A program made the translations under genes and the position numbers. Positions 31,752 through 40,322 of a stretch of 64,000 nucleotides of DNA are shown in pieces. The DNA lies in contig NZ_CAJUBK010000001.1 in NCBI RefSeq assembly GCF_910584465.1, positions 124,001 to 188,000 of the forward strand, written 5' to 3'. The stretch's first letter is position 1. The number at the start of each line of letters is the position of its first letter. The notes beneath the pieces were generated by a model that worked only from the letters and a program-made list of their open reading frames with translations, was not told the origin of the DNA and made no database searches. Origin of the DNA: an uncultured Oscillibacter sp. (GTDB lineage Bacteria > Bacillota > Clostridia > Oscillospirales > Oscillospiraceae).

Positions 31752-32881
31752 TGTTTGAGGACAGAACCGAAAAAAAGCTGATGGAAGAAGTTCTTGCCAT
31801 GGCCCCGGAGGGCATCGACACCCGGCAGGGCAGCATCTTCTTCGACGCAGTATCGGCGACGGTCAATAAGATAGCCAAGCTCTACACCGACCTCGACCGG
31901 GTATTTGAGACGGTCTTTATCGTCACAGCCCACGACGAATACCTCGACCTGCGGGCGGCGGAGTACGGCATGAGCCGGAACGCAGCCACCAGCGCAAAGT
32001 ACCTCTTTGTCTACACGGGCACCCGCCCGGCGGTCGGCTGGCGGTTTTTCCACAATGACAGCGGTTACTACTTCACCCTCTGCGAGGACGAGGACGGGAG
32101 CCTCTACCTTGAGGCGGAGACACCGGGGACGGAATGCAACTACATCCAGAACGGGGATATTGCCGTCCCCTGCGACACAGTTCAAGGCATGACCTCGGCC
32201 AGCTTCGGCCCGATCTACGGGGAGGGCTACGGCACCGACACAGAGGACGACGAACACCTCCGCGCCCGCATTTTCGAGAAGATAGCAGGCCCGGCGGAGA
32301 ACGGCAACCGACAGCACTACAAAACGTGGTGCGAGAGCATCGACGGCGTGGGCCGGGCCATCATTTTCCCCCTCTGGTACGGGCAGAACACCGTCAAGGC
32401 GGTGCTTATCAGTCCCGACGGCCTCCCCGTGGCGGATAGCGTGGTGGAGGAGACGCAGCGGTACATTGACCCGGCAGACGAGGGCATGACCGTTGAGGTG
32501 GACGGGAAAACCTACGTCTTCGGCGACGGCAGAGGCAACGGGCAGGCGAACATCGGTGCGCACTTTACCGCAGTTGCGGCCACAGCCCTCCGCGTCAACC
32601 TCTCCTTCACGGCGGAGCTTTCGGCCAGCCAAACGGCGGAGAACGTGCAGCAGGCCGTCACAGAGGCCATCACAGCATACCTCAAGGGCCTCGTGCTGGA
32701 CGCAGCGGACGGCACCACGATCATCGTCCGTATCAGCGCCGTCGGCGCTATCCTCGCGGGCCTCACCACATACCTCGTTGACTATGCCGACCTCACCATA
32801 AACGGGGAGGAGGGCAATATCCGGCTGGCGGCGGACGAGGTGCCTGTGCTGGGGGAGGTGAGCGTCAATGTCCTATCTTAA
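31751..32881 (+). CDS. Baseplate J protein (XkdT) (376 aa)
   Basis: Baseplate_J family: N-terminal APEGIDTRQGSIFFDAVSATVNKI, TAHDEYLDLRAAEYGMSR, the canonical Tyr-Gly-Thr-Asp-containing EDDEHLRARIFEKIAGPAENGNRQHYKTWCESIDGVGRAIIFPLWYG segment, and a C-terminal helical plus beta domain. It forms baseplate wedges with the DUF2634 protein. ATG 31751 lies after AAGGAGGTGATTTG. Confidence 0.95.
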   Translation: MFEDRTEKKLMEEVLAMAPEGIDTRQGSIFFDAVSATVNKIAKLYTDLDRVFETVFIVTAHDEYLDLRAAEYGMSRNAATSAKYLFVYTGTRPAVGWRFFHNDSGYYFTLCEDEDGSLYLEAETPGTECNYIQNGDIAVPCDTVQGMTSASFGPIYGEGYGTDTEDDEHLRARIFEKIAGPAENGNRQHYKTWCESIDGVGRAIIFPLWYGQNTVKAVLISPDGLPVADSVVEETQRYIDPADEGMTVEVDGKTYVFGDGRGNGQANIGAHFTAVAATALRVNLSFTAELSASQTAENVQQAVTEAITAYLKGLVLDAADGTTIIVRISAVGAILAGLTTYLVDYADLTINGEEGNIRLAADEVPVLGEVSVNVLS

Positions 32882-33830
32882 CCCTCCATACCCGAACAAC
32901 TTCCAAGAGCTTTGCGCGGCCATGCCGCTTTTCTACCTTGACGTGTTTGAAATGCGGGCCATCCTCCGGGCGCAGGGCCGCCTATTGGACGGCGTTTGCG
33001 GCGGCGTAGAGAATGTGGTCGATTTTAACTTTATTCTCACGGCGGACGACGCAACGATACGAATGTGGGAAAAGGCCCTCAAGATCACCTACAAGGGCAA
33101 GCTCACGCTCGACCAGAGGAAGCGCGTGGTTATCGGGTACATCATCGGCCTCGGCCATATCGGGGAGCCGGAGATACGGGGAATCATCGGGCAGTACACG
33201 CCGGGCCATGTGGACTTCGACTTCATGCGCGGGACGATCACCGTCGTCGTGGAGGGCGAGATACCCGGAGAGGAGAACCTGCTTGAAACGCTCTTGCGGC
33301 GAATCCCCGCGCACCTCACGCTGAAAATCTATATCCACATCCGCAAGCAGTACCGCCAGACCATCCCGTTCGCGCAGGGCGGAGCCGTGGGAAGCTACTT
33401 CCTTTTCGAGCCTGTCACGCAGGGGCACATCACCGACACCATGCCGCTGCCAATCTCGCAGGCCGCAGCAGCCGCGCCGTGGCTCGACGGCATACCTCCC
33501 ACGCCATCGGAGACCGTCAGAACGGCCCTCCCGTTTTCCCACAGCGGGGAAGTCGGCTCCAAGCTGGCGGGAGATACCCCCACGCCGGAGCAGACGTTAC
33601 GGACGCGCTACAAGGTCTGGCAGGGCGGTACAAACACCTCTGATATGGCAGGAGATACGCCGCAGGTGCAGAGAACCGCCCACAAGCCCGTCAGCGTGGC
33701 GCAGGGTGCCTTTGACAGGCCTGGTATAACCACGGACACCCCGGAGGTCAGAGGGGCCTCTATGAGCCGGGAAAAGGCCGCAGGAGGGCTTTTCTGTCAT
33801 ACGCATATCAAATCAAAACGAATTGATTAG
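32868..33830 (+). CDS. Tail protein XkdU/YmfQ-like (DUF2313) (320 aa)
   Basis: The first 165 residues fit DUF2313: YPNNFQELCAAMPLFYLDVFEMRAILRAQGRLLDGVCGGVENVVDFNFI and later TPGHVDFDFMRGTITVVVEG. The remaining 150 residues are Pro/Thr-rich repeats of a GDTPTPEQT / GDTPQVQRT type, an extension not usual in the family. Probably an extended linker to the fibre proteins. ATG overlaps the J gene end. Confidence 0.8.
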   Translation: MSYLNPPYPNNFQELCAAMPLFYLDVFEMRAILRAQGRLLDGVCGGVENVVDFNFILTADDATIRMWEKALKITYKGKLTLDQRKRVVIGYIIGLGHIGEPEIRGIIGQYTPGHVDFDFMRGTITVVVEGEIPGEENLLETLLRRIPAHLTLKIYIHIRKQYRQTIPFAQGGAVGSYFLFEPVTQGHITDTMPLPISQAAAAAPWLDGIPPTPSETVRTALPFSHSGEVGSKLAGDTPTPEQTLRTRYKVWQGGTNTSDMAGDTPQVQRTAHKPVSVAQGAFDRPGITTDTPEVRGASMSREKAAGGLFCHTHIKSKRID

Positions 33831-33841
33831 GAGGTACGAAG

Positions 33842-34870
33842 ATGTCTAAATTTGAAGACGGCAGCTACCAGTGCTTGCCGGGGCCTGCCCTGATAGCCAA
33901 GGTGCTGGCCGGACGGTGCAAGATGAACTACACACGGGCAGCGGTCGGGCAGGGGATTATCCCGGAGGACGTTTCCCCCAAAAGCCTCACCGAGCCGCCG
34001 GACTATGTGATGGACGCGAAAATCGCCGCAGTCACGAACCCGGTGGACGGCGAGTGTCAGGTTACGGTGCAGATCAAGAGCGACGATGTGGAGACGGGCT
34101 TCTATGCCATGGGAATCCTGCTCTATGCGGAAGACCCTGACCTGGGCGAGGTGCCCTATACCTACCTCAAGCTGGAAGACGGGCTGGAATGGATTCGCCC
34201 GGCCAGCAGCGCCGTCGGGAAGCTGGCGACGTTCGACCTTATCGCGGCGGTCGGGGCCGTGGACGCAGTATCGGCCAACATCGACCCGGACGCTATCGCC
34301 ACCTACGCTGCAGTCAAGCAGCTTATCGCCGACGCGACCGCCGTGCTGGAAATCACCATCCCGAAGGACGGGTGGACGGACGGCACCGGGCACATCGGCG
34401 AGGGAGACGGGGAGGCGGAGGAGCCGGACATGGAGGACGGCTTTGGCCTCCGGGTGGATATTCCCATCAAGGACGTTACGGAGGCTATGCAGCCGTTCTT
34501 GAGCGTCCACCCCGCGCACCTTGAAACAGCCAAGGGCTGCGAGCTTTCCACCACGGCCCGGACGATGGACGGGGCCTTGCGGCTCTATGCAAAGTCCGCG
34601 CCCACGGCTGATATGACCGCCACGCTGACGCTGCTTTGCGCCACGTCCGGCGCGATCAGCGGAGGGGTTGTCTCTGGCGCGGGATATTCCCTGCCTGCGG
34701 CCACGGCGACCCGGCTGGGCGGCGTGAAGGTGGGCGACGGCCTCAACGTGGGGCCGGACGGCACTCTTTCGGTCAACGCCGACAAGGTCGTGACCGACGA
34801 AGACCTCGTTGACGAGGGCGAGGTCGCTGAATCTGTTGCTAACATCCTCAACGAGGGTGAAGCAAAATAA
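33842..34870 (+). CDS. Tail fibre/collar-type protein with shared accessory domain (342 aa)
   Basis: The N-terminus (GPALIAKVLAGRCKMNYTRAAVGQGIIPED...) resembles fibre attachment domains of Clostridia phages. Residues about 175-260 form an accessory domain (starting LEITIPKDGWTDG) that recurs in the protein at 35691-36164. The C-terminal portion has LPAATATRLGGVKVGDGLNVGPDGTLSV, a motif common in phage head/tail fibres. Acts in host attachment or fibre assembly; details unknown. Confidence 0.7.
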   Translation: MSKFEDGSYQCLPGPALIAKVLAGRCKMNYTRAAVGQGIIPEDVSPKSLTEPPDYVMDAKIAAVTNPVDGECQVTVQIKSDDVETGFYAMGILLYAEDPDLGEVPYTYLKLEDGLEWIRPASSAVGKLATFDLIAAVGAVDAVSANIDPDAIATYAAVKQLIADATAVLEITIPKDGWTDGTGHIGEGDGEAEEPDMEDGFGLRVDIPIKDVTEAMQPFLSVHPAHLETAKGCELSTTARTMDGALRLYAKSAPTADMTATLTLLCATSGAISGGVVSGAGYSLPAATATRLGGVKVGDGLNVGPDGTLSVNADKVVTDEDLVDEGEVAESVANILNEGEAK

Positions 34871-34893
34871 ATTTTTTACAGGAGGAATCCAAA

Positions 34894-35664
34894 ATGAGTA
34901 CCAAGAAGAACCTCACCACCAAGACCACCATCGAGAATCTGGCTGCCGAGCTGAAGAAGCGCTTCGCGGCCACCGACACCCGCCTCGCTGCGGCGGAGGC
35001 GCAGAACGCGCTCGCGTTCAAGTCCGGCAAGGTGGACGGCAACACCGTCAACTTCTACACCAGCGCCGACAAGTCCGGCACCCCCGTCTTCACCATGGAC
35101 TTCCCCGTGGACATGGTGCTCGATCAGGCCAAGACCGCTTTCGTGGACAAGTTCACCTTCTCCACCGAGACCTACCCCGGCGCGACCGACCCCAACCTCA
35201 CCAACAAGCCCGTGATGGTGCTGGCCGTCAAGGGCGAGGGCGACACCGTCAGCTACTCCTTCCTCAACATGGCGAAGCTGGTGGACACCTACAAGGCCAA
35301 GACCGAGGGCAAGGACGCTTCCACCACCATCGAAATCTCCGGCTACGAGGTGGAGGTCAAGGTCAACATTTCCGCCGAGGCGGGCAACCAGCTCCAGCTC
35401 AAGGCCGACGGCCTTTACGTCCCCGCGCCCGCTGCTGTTGACCTGTCCGGCAAGGCCGACAAGGTGGCCGAGGCCACCGCTGGCAACTTCGCCGGGCTGG
35501 ACGAGAACGGCAATCTGACCGACAGCGGCAAGAAGCCCAGCGACTTTGTGGAGAAGGTCATGGTGGACGGCGTGGAGGACGTTGTTATCCACGCCAGCGA
35601 CATCAGCGACTACACCGCTGAGGAGATTGCGGCCCTGCTGGGCGCGAGCGAGACTGCGGAGTAA
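34894..35664 (+). CDS. Tail fibre protein (256 aa)
   Basis: Opens with a coiled coil (NLTTKTTIENLAAELKKRFAATDTRLAAAEAQ) suitable for trimerisation, followed by beta-rich repeats (GKVDGNTVNFYTSADKSGTPVFTMDFPVD). It ends with GNLTDSGKKPSDFVEKV, a phrase typical of Clostridia prophage fibre ends. Codon use is unusually biased to GAG/AAG/GCC, as for a highly expressed gene. Ribosome site AGGAGG lies upstream of ATG 34894. Confidence 0.7.
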   Translation: MSTKKNLTTKTTIENLAAELKKRFAATDTRLAAAEAQNALAFKSGKVDGNTVNFYTSADKSGTPVFTMDFPVDMVLDQAKTAFVDKFTFSTETYPGATDPNLTNKPVMVLAVKGEGDTVSYSFLNMAKLVDTYKAKTEGKDASTTIEISGYEVEVKVNISAEAGNQLQLKADGLYVPAPAAVDLSGKADKVAEATAGNFAGLDENGNLTDSGKKPSDFVEKVMVDGVEDVVIHASDISDYTAEEIAALLGASETAE

Positions 35665-35690
35665 TCGCCACAGACAGGAGGTAGACCCGG

Positions 35691-36164
35691 ATGGGGAAGA
35701 AAATCAAGCTCCCCCTCGAAAACGGGCTTGCCGCACTTTGTAACCACATAAAGGCCATCAAGCAGACGGCGGAGCAATCTGGCTCCGCCGTCTCTGCTTT
35801 GGCACAGGCTACGGCGGGAAGCATCGAGGAAATCGAGGGAATTTTGAGCGAGAAGCAGGACGCGAGCAATGCCGTCCCGTTTACTGTCCCGGCGGCGGGA
35901 TGGGCCTCCGAGGAAATCGACGAGAACGGCGAGGGAGAGGCGGATATGCACGAATATTCGTACTACTACGACCTCGCCGTGGGCGGCATTACCGCGAAAG
36001 ACCGGGTAGACGTGACAATCTCGCCCGGCAGCATCGGCACGGCCACGGTCTGCGGACTGTGCCCGACGACCGAAACCCTCGCGGGGAAAATCAGGCTGCG
36101 GTCAGCGAGCAGGCCGAATGAGAATATCGCGGCTGAATACTGGCTTTGCAGCGGGAAGGAGTAA
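35691..36164 (+). CDS. Small fibre-associated protein with accessory domain (157 aa)
   Basis: A helical first 60 residues (PLENGLAALCNHIKAIKQTAEQSGSAVSALAQ) lead into the same beta domain seen in the 33842 gene, starting FTVPAAGWASEE and ending KIRLRSASRPNENIAAEYWLC. Its place between fibre genes and the DGR target suggests it connects or decorates the fibre. It ends 3 bases before the variable-protein gene. Confidence 0.6.
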   Translation: MGKKIKLPLENGLAALCNHIKAIKQTAEQSGSAVSALAQATAGSIEEIEGILSEKQDASNAVPFTVPAAGWASEEIDENGEGEADMHEYSYYYDLAVGGITAKDRVDVTISPGSIGTATVCGLCPTTETLAGKIRLRSASRPNENIAAEYWLCSGKE

Positions 36165-36167
36165 CAG

Positions 36168-37991
36168 ATGGCATACGGACAGGTAAACACCCCCGGCTCT
36201 GCCGGAGCAGAGCTTGTGGCCGCAAGACAGCTCGCGCAGACGGCCATGGACAAGGCACGGGAAGCCTATAACAAGGCTGGCAGCGCACAGTCCACCGCCA
36301 ACGCCGCGCTGGAAAAGGCTAATGCCGCCGACACCACCGCCAACGCCGCGAAGACCACGGCGGAGGCGGCCATGGAGAAGGCCACGGCCAATGAGACCGC
36401 TATCGCGGAGGTCAGCGAGACCGCCACCACCGCCCTCAACACCGCGAACACGGCGAACCGGGAGGCAAGTGCGGCAAAGACGGCGGCGCAGAACGCGCAG
36501 AAAGCGGCGGAGGACGCTGCAAAGGCCGTCACAGACCTCAACAGCACCATCAACACCGTGCCGACGCAGAACGGCACTCTCTACTACACCGGGGCGGCGC
36601 AAAGCCCCACATGGAACGGGCTGGACACCTCAAAGGTCACGCTTGGGGGCACTACCAGCGGGACGAACGTTGGGACATACAACGCCACCGTGACCCCGAA
36701 AGAGGGCTTCAAGTGGCCGGACGGCACCACCACGGCCAAGACGATCTCGTGGACGATCAGCCGGGCGGTCGTCAGCGTTCCTACTGCGAAGGGCGGCCAG
36801 ACGTACACGGGCAGCGAACAGGCCGCGCAGTTCAACGGCTACGACAGCAGCAAAATGACCGTCGGCGGCACCAATAAGGCGACCAACGCCGGAAACTACA
36901 GCGCCAGCTTCACGCCGGGGGCCAACTACCAGTGGCCGGACGGCACCACCACTGCGAAAACGGTCTCTTGGAGCATTGGCAAGGCCGCAGGCAGTTTGAG
37001 CCTCAACAAGACCTCTATGATCCTCAACGTCTCTGCCCTCACGGGCACTATCGCCGTCACCCGCGCAGGCGACGGCGCGATCACCGCCAGCAGCTCCAAT
37101 ACCAGTATCGCCACGGTCAGCGTCAGCGGCACCACCGTCACGGTGACGGCCAAGGCCAAGGGCAACGTCACCATCACCATCAATGTGGCCGCAGGCACGA
37201 ACCACACGGCCCCGGCCTCCAAGACCTGCGCCGTCACCGTCACCATGCCCAGCACCTCGCTCGCCGACAACACCCCGGAGACCATTCAGGCGGCGGCCAA
37301 GGCTGGCACAGCCTCCAACTATTGGAGCGTGGGCGACAAGATGGGGATTGCGGTCAACGGCTCCTTCGGCGGCCTCTCCTACAACAGCACCGTCTACGCC
37401 TTTATCCTCGGCTTCAACCACAACAGCAGCGTAGAGGGAGGCAACAGCATCCATTTCCAGTTCGGCAAGACGAGCAACGGCACTGACATTGCTTTCGTCC
37501 AGAGCTACGGCAGCACCGGGACGGGCTTCTGCATGAACACCAGCAATACTAACAGCGGCGGATGGAACAACAGCTATATGCGGAAGACCATCTGCCCGGC
37601 GTTCCTCTCCGCCCTGCCGACGGCGTGGCAGAACGTGATTGTGGCCTGCACCAAGTACAGCGACAACACGGGCGGCACCAGCAACCCGGCCAGCAATGTC
37701 ACGGCCACGTCGGACAAAATCTGGCTGCTCTCTGAATTTGAGGTGCATGGCACCCGTTCTTACGCCAACACCGCAGAGCAGAACTACCAGAAGCAGTACG
37801 ACTACTACAAGAACGGCAACAGCAAGGTCAAGTACCAGCACAGCGCGACGACTTCCGCCTGCCCCTGGTGGCTCCGCTCGGTCTATGCGGGCAGCACGAA
37901 CGTCTTCTGCATTGTCAACGCGGGCGGCGGCGCGGACGACATCAACGCCTACTACTCGTATGGCTTCGCGCCGGGCTTTAAGGTGGCCTAA
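36168..37991 (+). CDS. DGR variable protein: tail tip/adhesin with Ig-like repeats and C-type-lectin-like end (607 aa)
   Basis: Residues 1-125: Ala-rich coiled coil (trimer stalk). Residues about 135-280: two Ig-like repeats (GLDTSKVTLGGTTSGTNVGTYNATVTPKEGFKWPDGTTTAKTISW and a similar copy). About 285-365: a Big-2-like domain (SLNKTSMILNVSALTGTIAVTRAGD). About 375-607: a DUF6273-type lectin-like domain ending CPWWLRSV...YGFAPGFKVA, whose last part is the variable repeat. This is the classical receptor-binding target of a phage DGR. It stands directly upstream of the accessory, template and RT genes. Confidence 0.95.
   Translation: MAYGQVNTPGSAGAELVAARQLAQTAMDKAREAYNKAGSAQSTANAALEKANAADTTANAAKTTAEAAMEKATANETAIAEVSETATTALNTANTANREASAAKTAAQNAQKAAEDAAKAVTDLNSTINTVPTQNGTLYYTGAAQSPTWNGLDTSKVTLGGTTSGTNVGTYNATVTPKEGFKWPDGTTTAKTISWTISRAVVSVPTAKGGQTYTGSEQAAQFNGYDSSKMTVGGTNKATNAGNYSASFTPGANYQWPDGTTTAKTVSWSIGKAAGSLSLNKTSMILNVSALTGTIAVTRAGDGAITASSSNTSIATVSVSGTTVTVTAKAKGNVTITINVAAGTNHTAPASKTCAVTVTMPSTSLADNTPETIQAAAKAGTASNYWSVGDKMGIAVNGSFGGLSYNSTVYAFILGFNHNSSVEGGNSIHFQFGKTSNGTDIAFVQSYGSTGTGFCMNTSNTNSGGWNNSYMRKTICPAFLSALPTAWQNVIVACTKYSDNTGGTSNPASNVTATSDKIWLLSEFEVHGTRSYANTAEQNYQKQYDYYKNGNSKVKYQHSATTSACPWWLRSVYAGSTNVFCIVNAGGGADDINAYYSYGFAPGFKVA
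37857..37982 (+). repeat. DGR variable repeat VR2 (adjacent)
   Basis: A 126-bp stretch aligned without gaps to template 38581-38706. Fifteen differences all fall on template adenines (33 available); none of the 93 other positions differs. Changed codons include AAC to CCC, AAT to TAT, AAC to GTC, AAT to ATT and AAC to ATC. The pattern differs from VR1, so the two repeats were mutagenised independently. Confidence 0.97.
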
Positions 37992-38022
37992 TCCAAAATC
38001 AACCAAACAGGGGGAGCAGCAA

Positions 38023-38047
38023 GCGGCAGGGGCGCAAGCCCCGCCGC
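38023..38047. promoter_or_regulatory. GC hairpin with GCAA tetraloop downstream of VR2
   Basis: GCGGC, a bulged A, GGGGC, then GCAA, then GCCCC and GCCGC: a 10-bp stem with one bulge and a GNRA tetraloop, 31 bases after the stop codon. It matches in kind and place the hairpin after VR1 and the DGR target hairpins known from Bordetella phage. The sequence directly after both stop codons is also similar (TAATCnAAAATCnAC). Confidence 0.7.
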
Positions 38048-38083
38048 GCCCCCCGACAAATGCCAAGGAAACGAGGGAGCGAA

Positions 38084-38551
38084 ATGTCGGTCTACAAATC
38101 CCGCAGGAAGGACGCGGCGGCGCAATTTGTGGCGGACGCGAGGGAGCTGCGGAAATTCACCGTCCGCATTGTGCGGCGATTCCCCAAAAGCTACCGGGAC
38201 ACCACCAACTGCCTGTGCGAGCTGGCGCGGGAAATCTACATCAACGCGCTCAAAGGCAACGCCATATTTGTCCACAAGGATTTGAGCGAGCACGACTACG
38301 ACCTGCGGCACCGCTATCTGATGATAGCTACCAGCAGCGCCGACGCGATTTGCGGCGAGATCACATTCTGCTACGAGCTGGTGGACGAGGGCAACAACTT
38401 CTTCGACAGCAAGCAGCAGTATGACGCGGCTTTCCAGACGTGGACGACCCTCGCCAACACCGCGCTCTCCCGGCTCCGTGGCGTACTCGACAGCGACAAA
38501 AAGCGGTGGAATACCTACCGCAAGCAGCAGGGTGGCAAAAAGCCCGGCTAA
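38084..38551 (+). CDS. avd: DGR accessory variability determinant (Avd-like) (155 aa)
   Basis: A 155-residue, basic, all-helical protein between the variable gene and template, the size and place of Avd, a pentameric four-helix-bundle protein that binds the RT and the template RNA. Segments: FVADARELRKFTVRIVRRFPKSYRDTTNCL, IYINALKGNAIFV, then LRHRYLMIATSSADAICGEITFCYEL. ATG 38084 is chosen for GAGGGAGCG just upstream. The last helix ends in a Lys-rich tail (RKQQGGKKPG). Confidence 0.85.
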   Translation: MSVYKSRRKDAAAQFVADARELRKFTVRIVRRFPKSYRDTTNCLCELAREIYINALKGNAIFVHKDLSEHDYDLRHRYLMIATSSADAICGEITFCYELVDEGNNFFDSKQQYDAAFQTWTTLANTALSRLRGVLDSDKKRWNTYRKQQGGKKPG

Positions 38552-38580
38552 ACGGTATTAGGGCAAGCTCTGACGGCCCC

Positions 38581-38706
38581 GCCTGCAACTGGTGGCTCCG
38601 CTCGGTCAATGCGGGCAACACGAACAACTTCTGCAATGTCAACACGAGCGGCAGCGCGAACAACAACAACGCCTACAACTCGAATGGCTTCGCGCCGGGC
38701 TTTAAG
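38581..38706 (+). repeat. DGR template repeat (TR)
   Basis: A 126-bp template beginning 29 bases after the accessory-gene stop. Codons at the variable positions are nearly all AAC or AAT (a block of four AAC, and several single AAC/AAT), maximising amino-acid choice on A mutagenesis without creating stop codons. Both variable repeats align to it with adenine-only differences. The terminal GGCTTCGCGCCGGGCTTT is shared by all three copies. Confidence 0.97.
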
Positions 38707-39065
38707 TATAACTATGTGGGCCAGAACAAGTAGCGATTATGCGAAGCAGCGCCCCAAAACCTTAAAGGAGAGCTTGCACCTTGGAGACTGGCCCGGAGAC
38801 GGGCTTCATTCCTCAAATTGCCCCGCGATACGGTTGCCCGGACGCTTCTTGCATGGCGAGAGAGTTTGTCGGGCAGGCACCCGGAACCAGCGCAGCGCCA
38901 CCGGGAGCCGCCTCTTTCGTTACATGAGCCGCCGTTACGCAGCTATCACCAAAAACCGACCCGGAGGGCGGGACAGGTGCGGGAAGTGATGCACCCCGCA
39001 AACCACCCGCAGGATGGGCCGCTGTACGCGGGGGATTTTGCATCAGCGGCAGGAGACGATACGTT
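38707..39065 (+). ncRNA. DGR RNA 3' spacer between TR and RT
   Basis: 359 bases with no convincing gene. In studied DGRs the template RNA extends past TR into a spacer that folds and primes cDNA synthesis, so this stretch probably belongs to that RNA. Short inverted segments occur (for instance CTGGCCCGGAGACGGGC near 38790). A 48-codon frame from TTG 38781 behind AAAGGAG is possible but unsupported by content. The RNA ends are not visible. Confidence 0.55.
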
Positions 39066-40322
39066 TTGAACAGTAGCGAAAGACGGGAGGCCAGATACCA
39101 GCGGCGAAAGGCCCGGCGCGAGCAGAAAGCGCGGGAGGCCGGGAGCGCGAGCTTCGACGAGGTGATGTCGTTCGGAAACCTTTGCCGGGCGGGGAAGACC
39201 TGCTGCAACGGCGCGAGGTGGAAGACCTCGACGATCAACTTCGAGAACAAGCTGCTGACTGAAAGCCTCAAGACCTACAACGACCTGCACAACGGCACCC
39301 GGATTTTCCACGGCTCCCAGAGTTTTACGACGGTGGAGCACGGGAAGGAGCGCGACATTGACGCGCTGCCCATCCAAGAGCGGGCGGCGCAGAAATGCCT
39401 ATGCAAGAACCTCTTAATCCCGGCATACTCGCGCAGCTTCATTTACGACAACAGCGCGAGCCTCAAGGACAAGGGCATGGACTTCCAGCTCAAGCGGCTC
39501 AAGAAGCACCTGCGCGATCACTACCGCAGGTACGGCACCGAGGGCGGTATCTATCAATTCGACTTCAAGAGCTACTTCGCCAGCATTCCTCACGACGGGA
39601 TAAAGGCGCGGGCGCGGGAGAAGATCATGGACGACCGCCTCTACGACCTGTTTTGCGAGTTTGTGGACGACTTTCAGAAGCTCAAGACCGCAGACAGGGC
39701 GGCGGAGCGTAAACACGGTATCGGGCTGGGGAGCGAAATATCCCAGGTCATAGCCCTCGACTACGCCAGTCCGATAGACCACTACGTCAAAGACGTGCGC
39801 GGCATCCACGGCTACGGGCGGTACAACGACGACGGGTATGTGATAAGCCATTCCTTGAAGGAGCTGGAAGACATCAAGAGGTGCCTCTACCAGCTCGCGG
39901 AGGAGCGAGGTATCTCCATGAGCGACAAGAAGAACATCATCACCCCGTTTAAGCACCACAGCTTTGCCTTTCTGAAAATGAGGGTGAGGCTTGAGGAGGG
40001 CGGCAGGGTGACGATGAAATTGAGCCGCAAGAGCATCAGGGGTATGCGCCGGAAGCTCGACATTTTCCGCCGCTGGGCGGACGAGGGCAGGCTCGCCCCG
40101 GAGGACATCTTTCAGTCCTACCAATCATGGAGGGCACACGCCAAGCGCTGCAACAGCTACGACACACTCCGGGCCATGGACGAACGCTTCACCACGCTAT
40201 TCGCCCCGGAGCTTGCGGTGCGGAAAAAGCGCTTCAAATGCACCATGAAAGCCACCAAGATAGAGACGGGCTGGATATATCGGCGGCACGGGGCCGTCAG
40301 TGAGGAGGAAATGGCAGCATGA
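39066..40322 (+). CDS. DGR reverse transcriptase (418 aa)
   Basis: Group-II-intron-like retron/DGR RT. Palm motifs: YQFDFKSYFASIPHD (motif 3), GIGLGSEISQVIALDYASPIDHYV (motif 4 with the DGR-type L-G-S-x-x-S-Q), and GYGRYNDDGYVIS near residue 250 (catalytic Y-N-D-D; Asn at the second position is less common than Met/Val). SDKKNIITPFKH and FAFLKMRV follow (motifs 6-7). The N-terminus is basic (RREARYQRRKARREQ). It makes the A-mutagenised cDNA from the template RNA with the accessory protein. TTG start after GGCAGGAGACG. Confidence 0.95.
   Translation: MNSSERREARYQRRKARREQKAREAGSASFDEVMSFGNLCRAGKTCCNGARWKTSTINFENKLLTESLKTYNDLHNGTRIFHGSQSFTTVEHGKERDIDALPIQERAAQKCLCKNLLIPAYSRSFIYDNSASLKDKGMDFQLKRLKKHLRDHYRRYGTEGGIYQFDFKSYFASIPHDGIKARAREKIMDDRLYDLFCEFVDDFQKLKTADRAAERKHGIGLGSEISQVIALDYASPIDHYVKDVRGIHGYGRYNDDGYVISHSLKELEDIKRCLYQLAEERGISMSDKKNIITPFKHHSFAFLKMRVRLEEGGRVTMKLSRKSIRGMRRKLDIFRRWADEGRLAPEDIFQSYQSWRAHAKRCNSYDTLRAMDERFTTLFAPELAVRKKRFKCTMKATKIETGWIYRRHGAVSEEEMAA

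Noticed and set aside
38440..38733. A frame running from inside the accessory gene through the template repeat (containing NWWLRS...GFAPGFK)
   Set aside because: It overlaps the accessory gene in another phase and has no ribosome site. The Asn-rich content is the template itself, not a translated gene.
38781..38927. 48-codon frame with AAAGGAG upstream between TR and RT
   Set aside because: Low-complexity composition and a TTG start; the stretch is better explained as the spacer of the DGR RNA. Kept only as a note.
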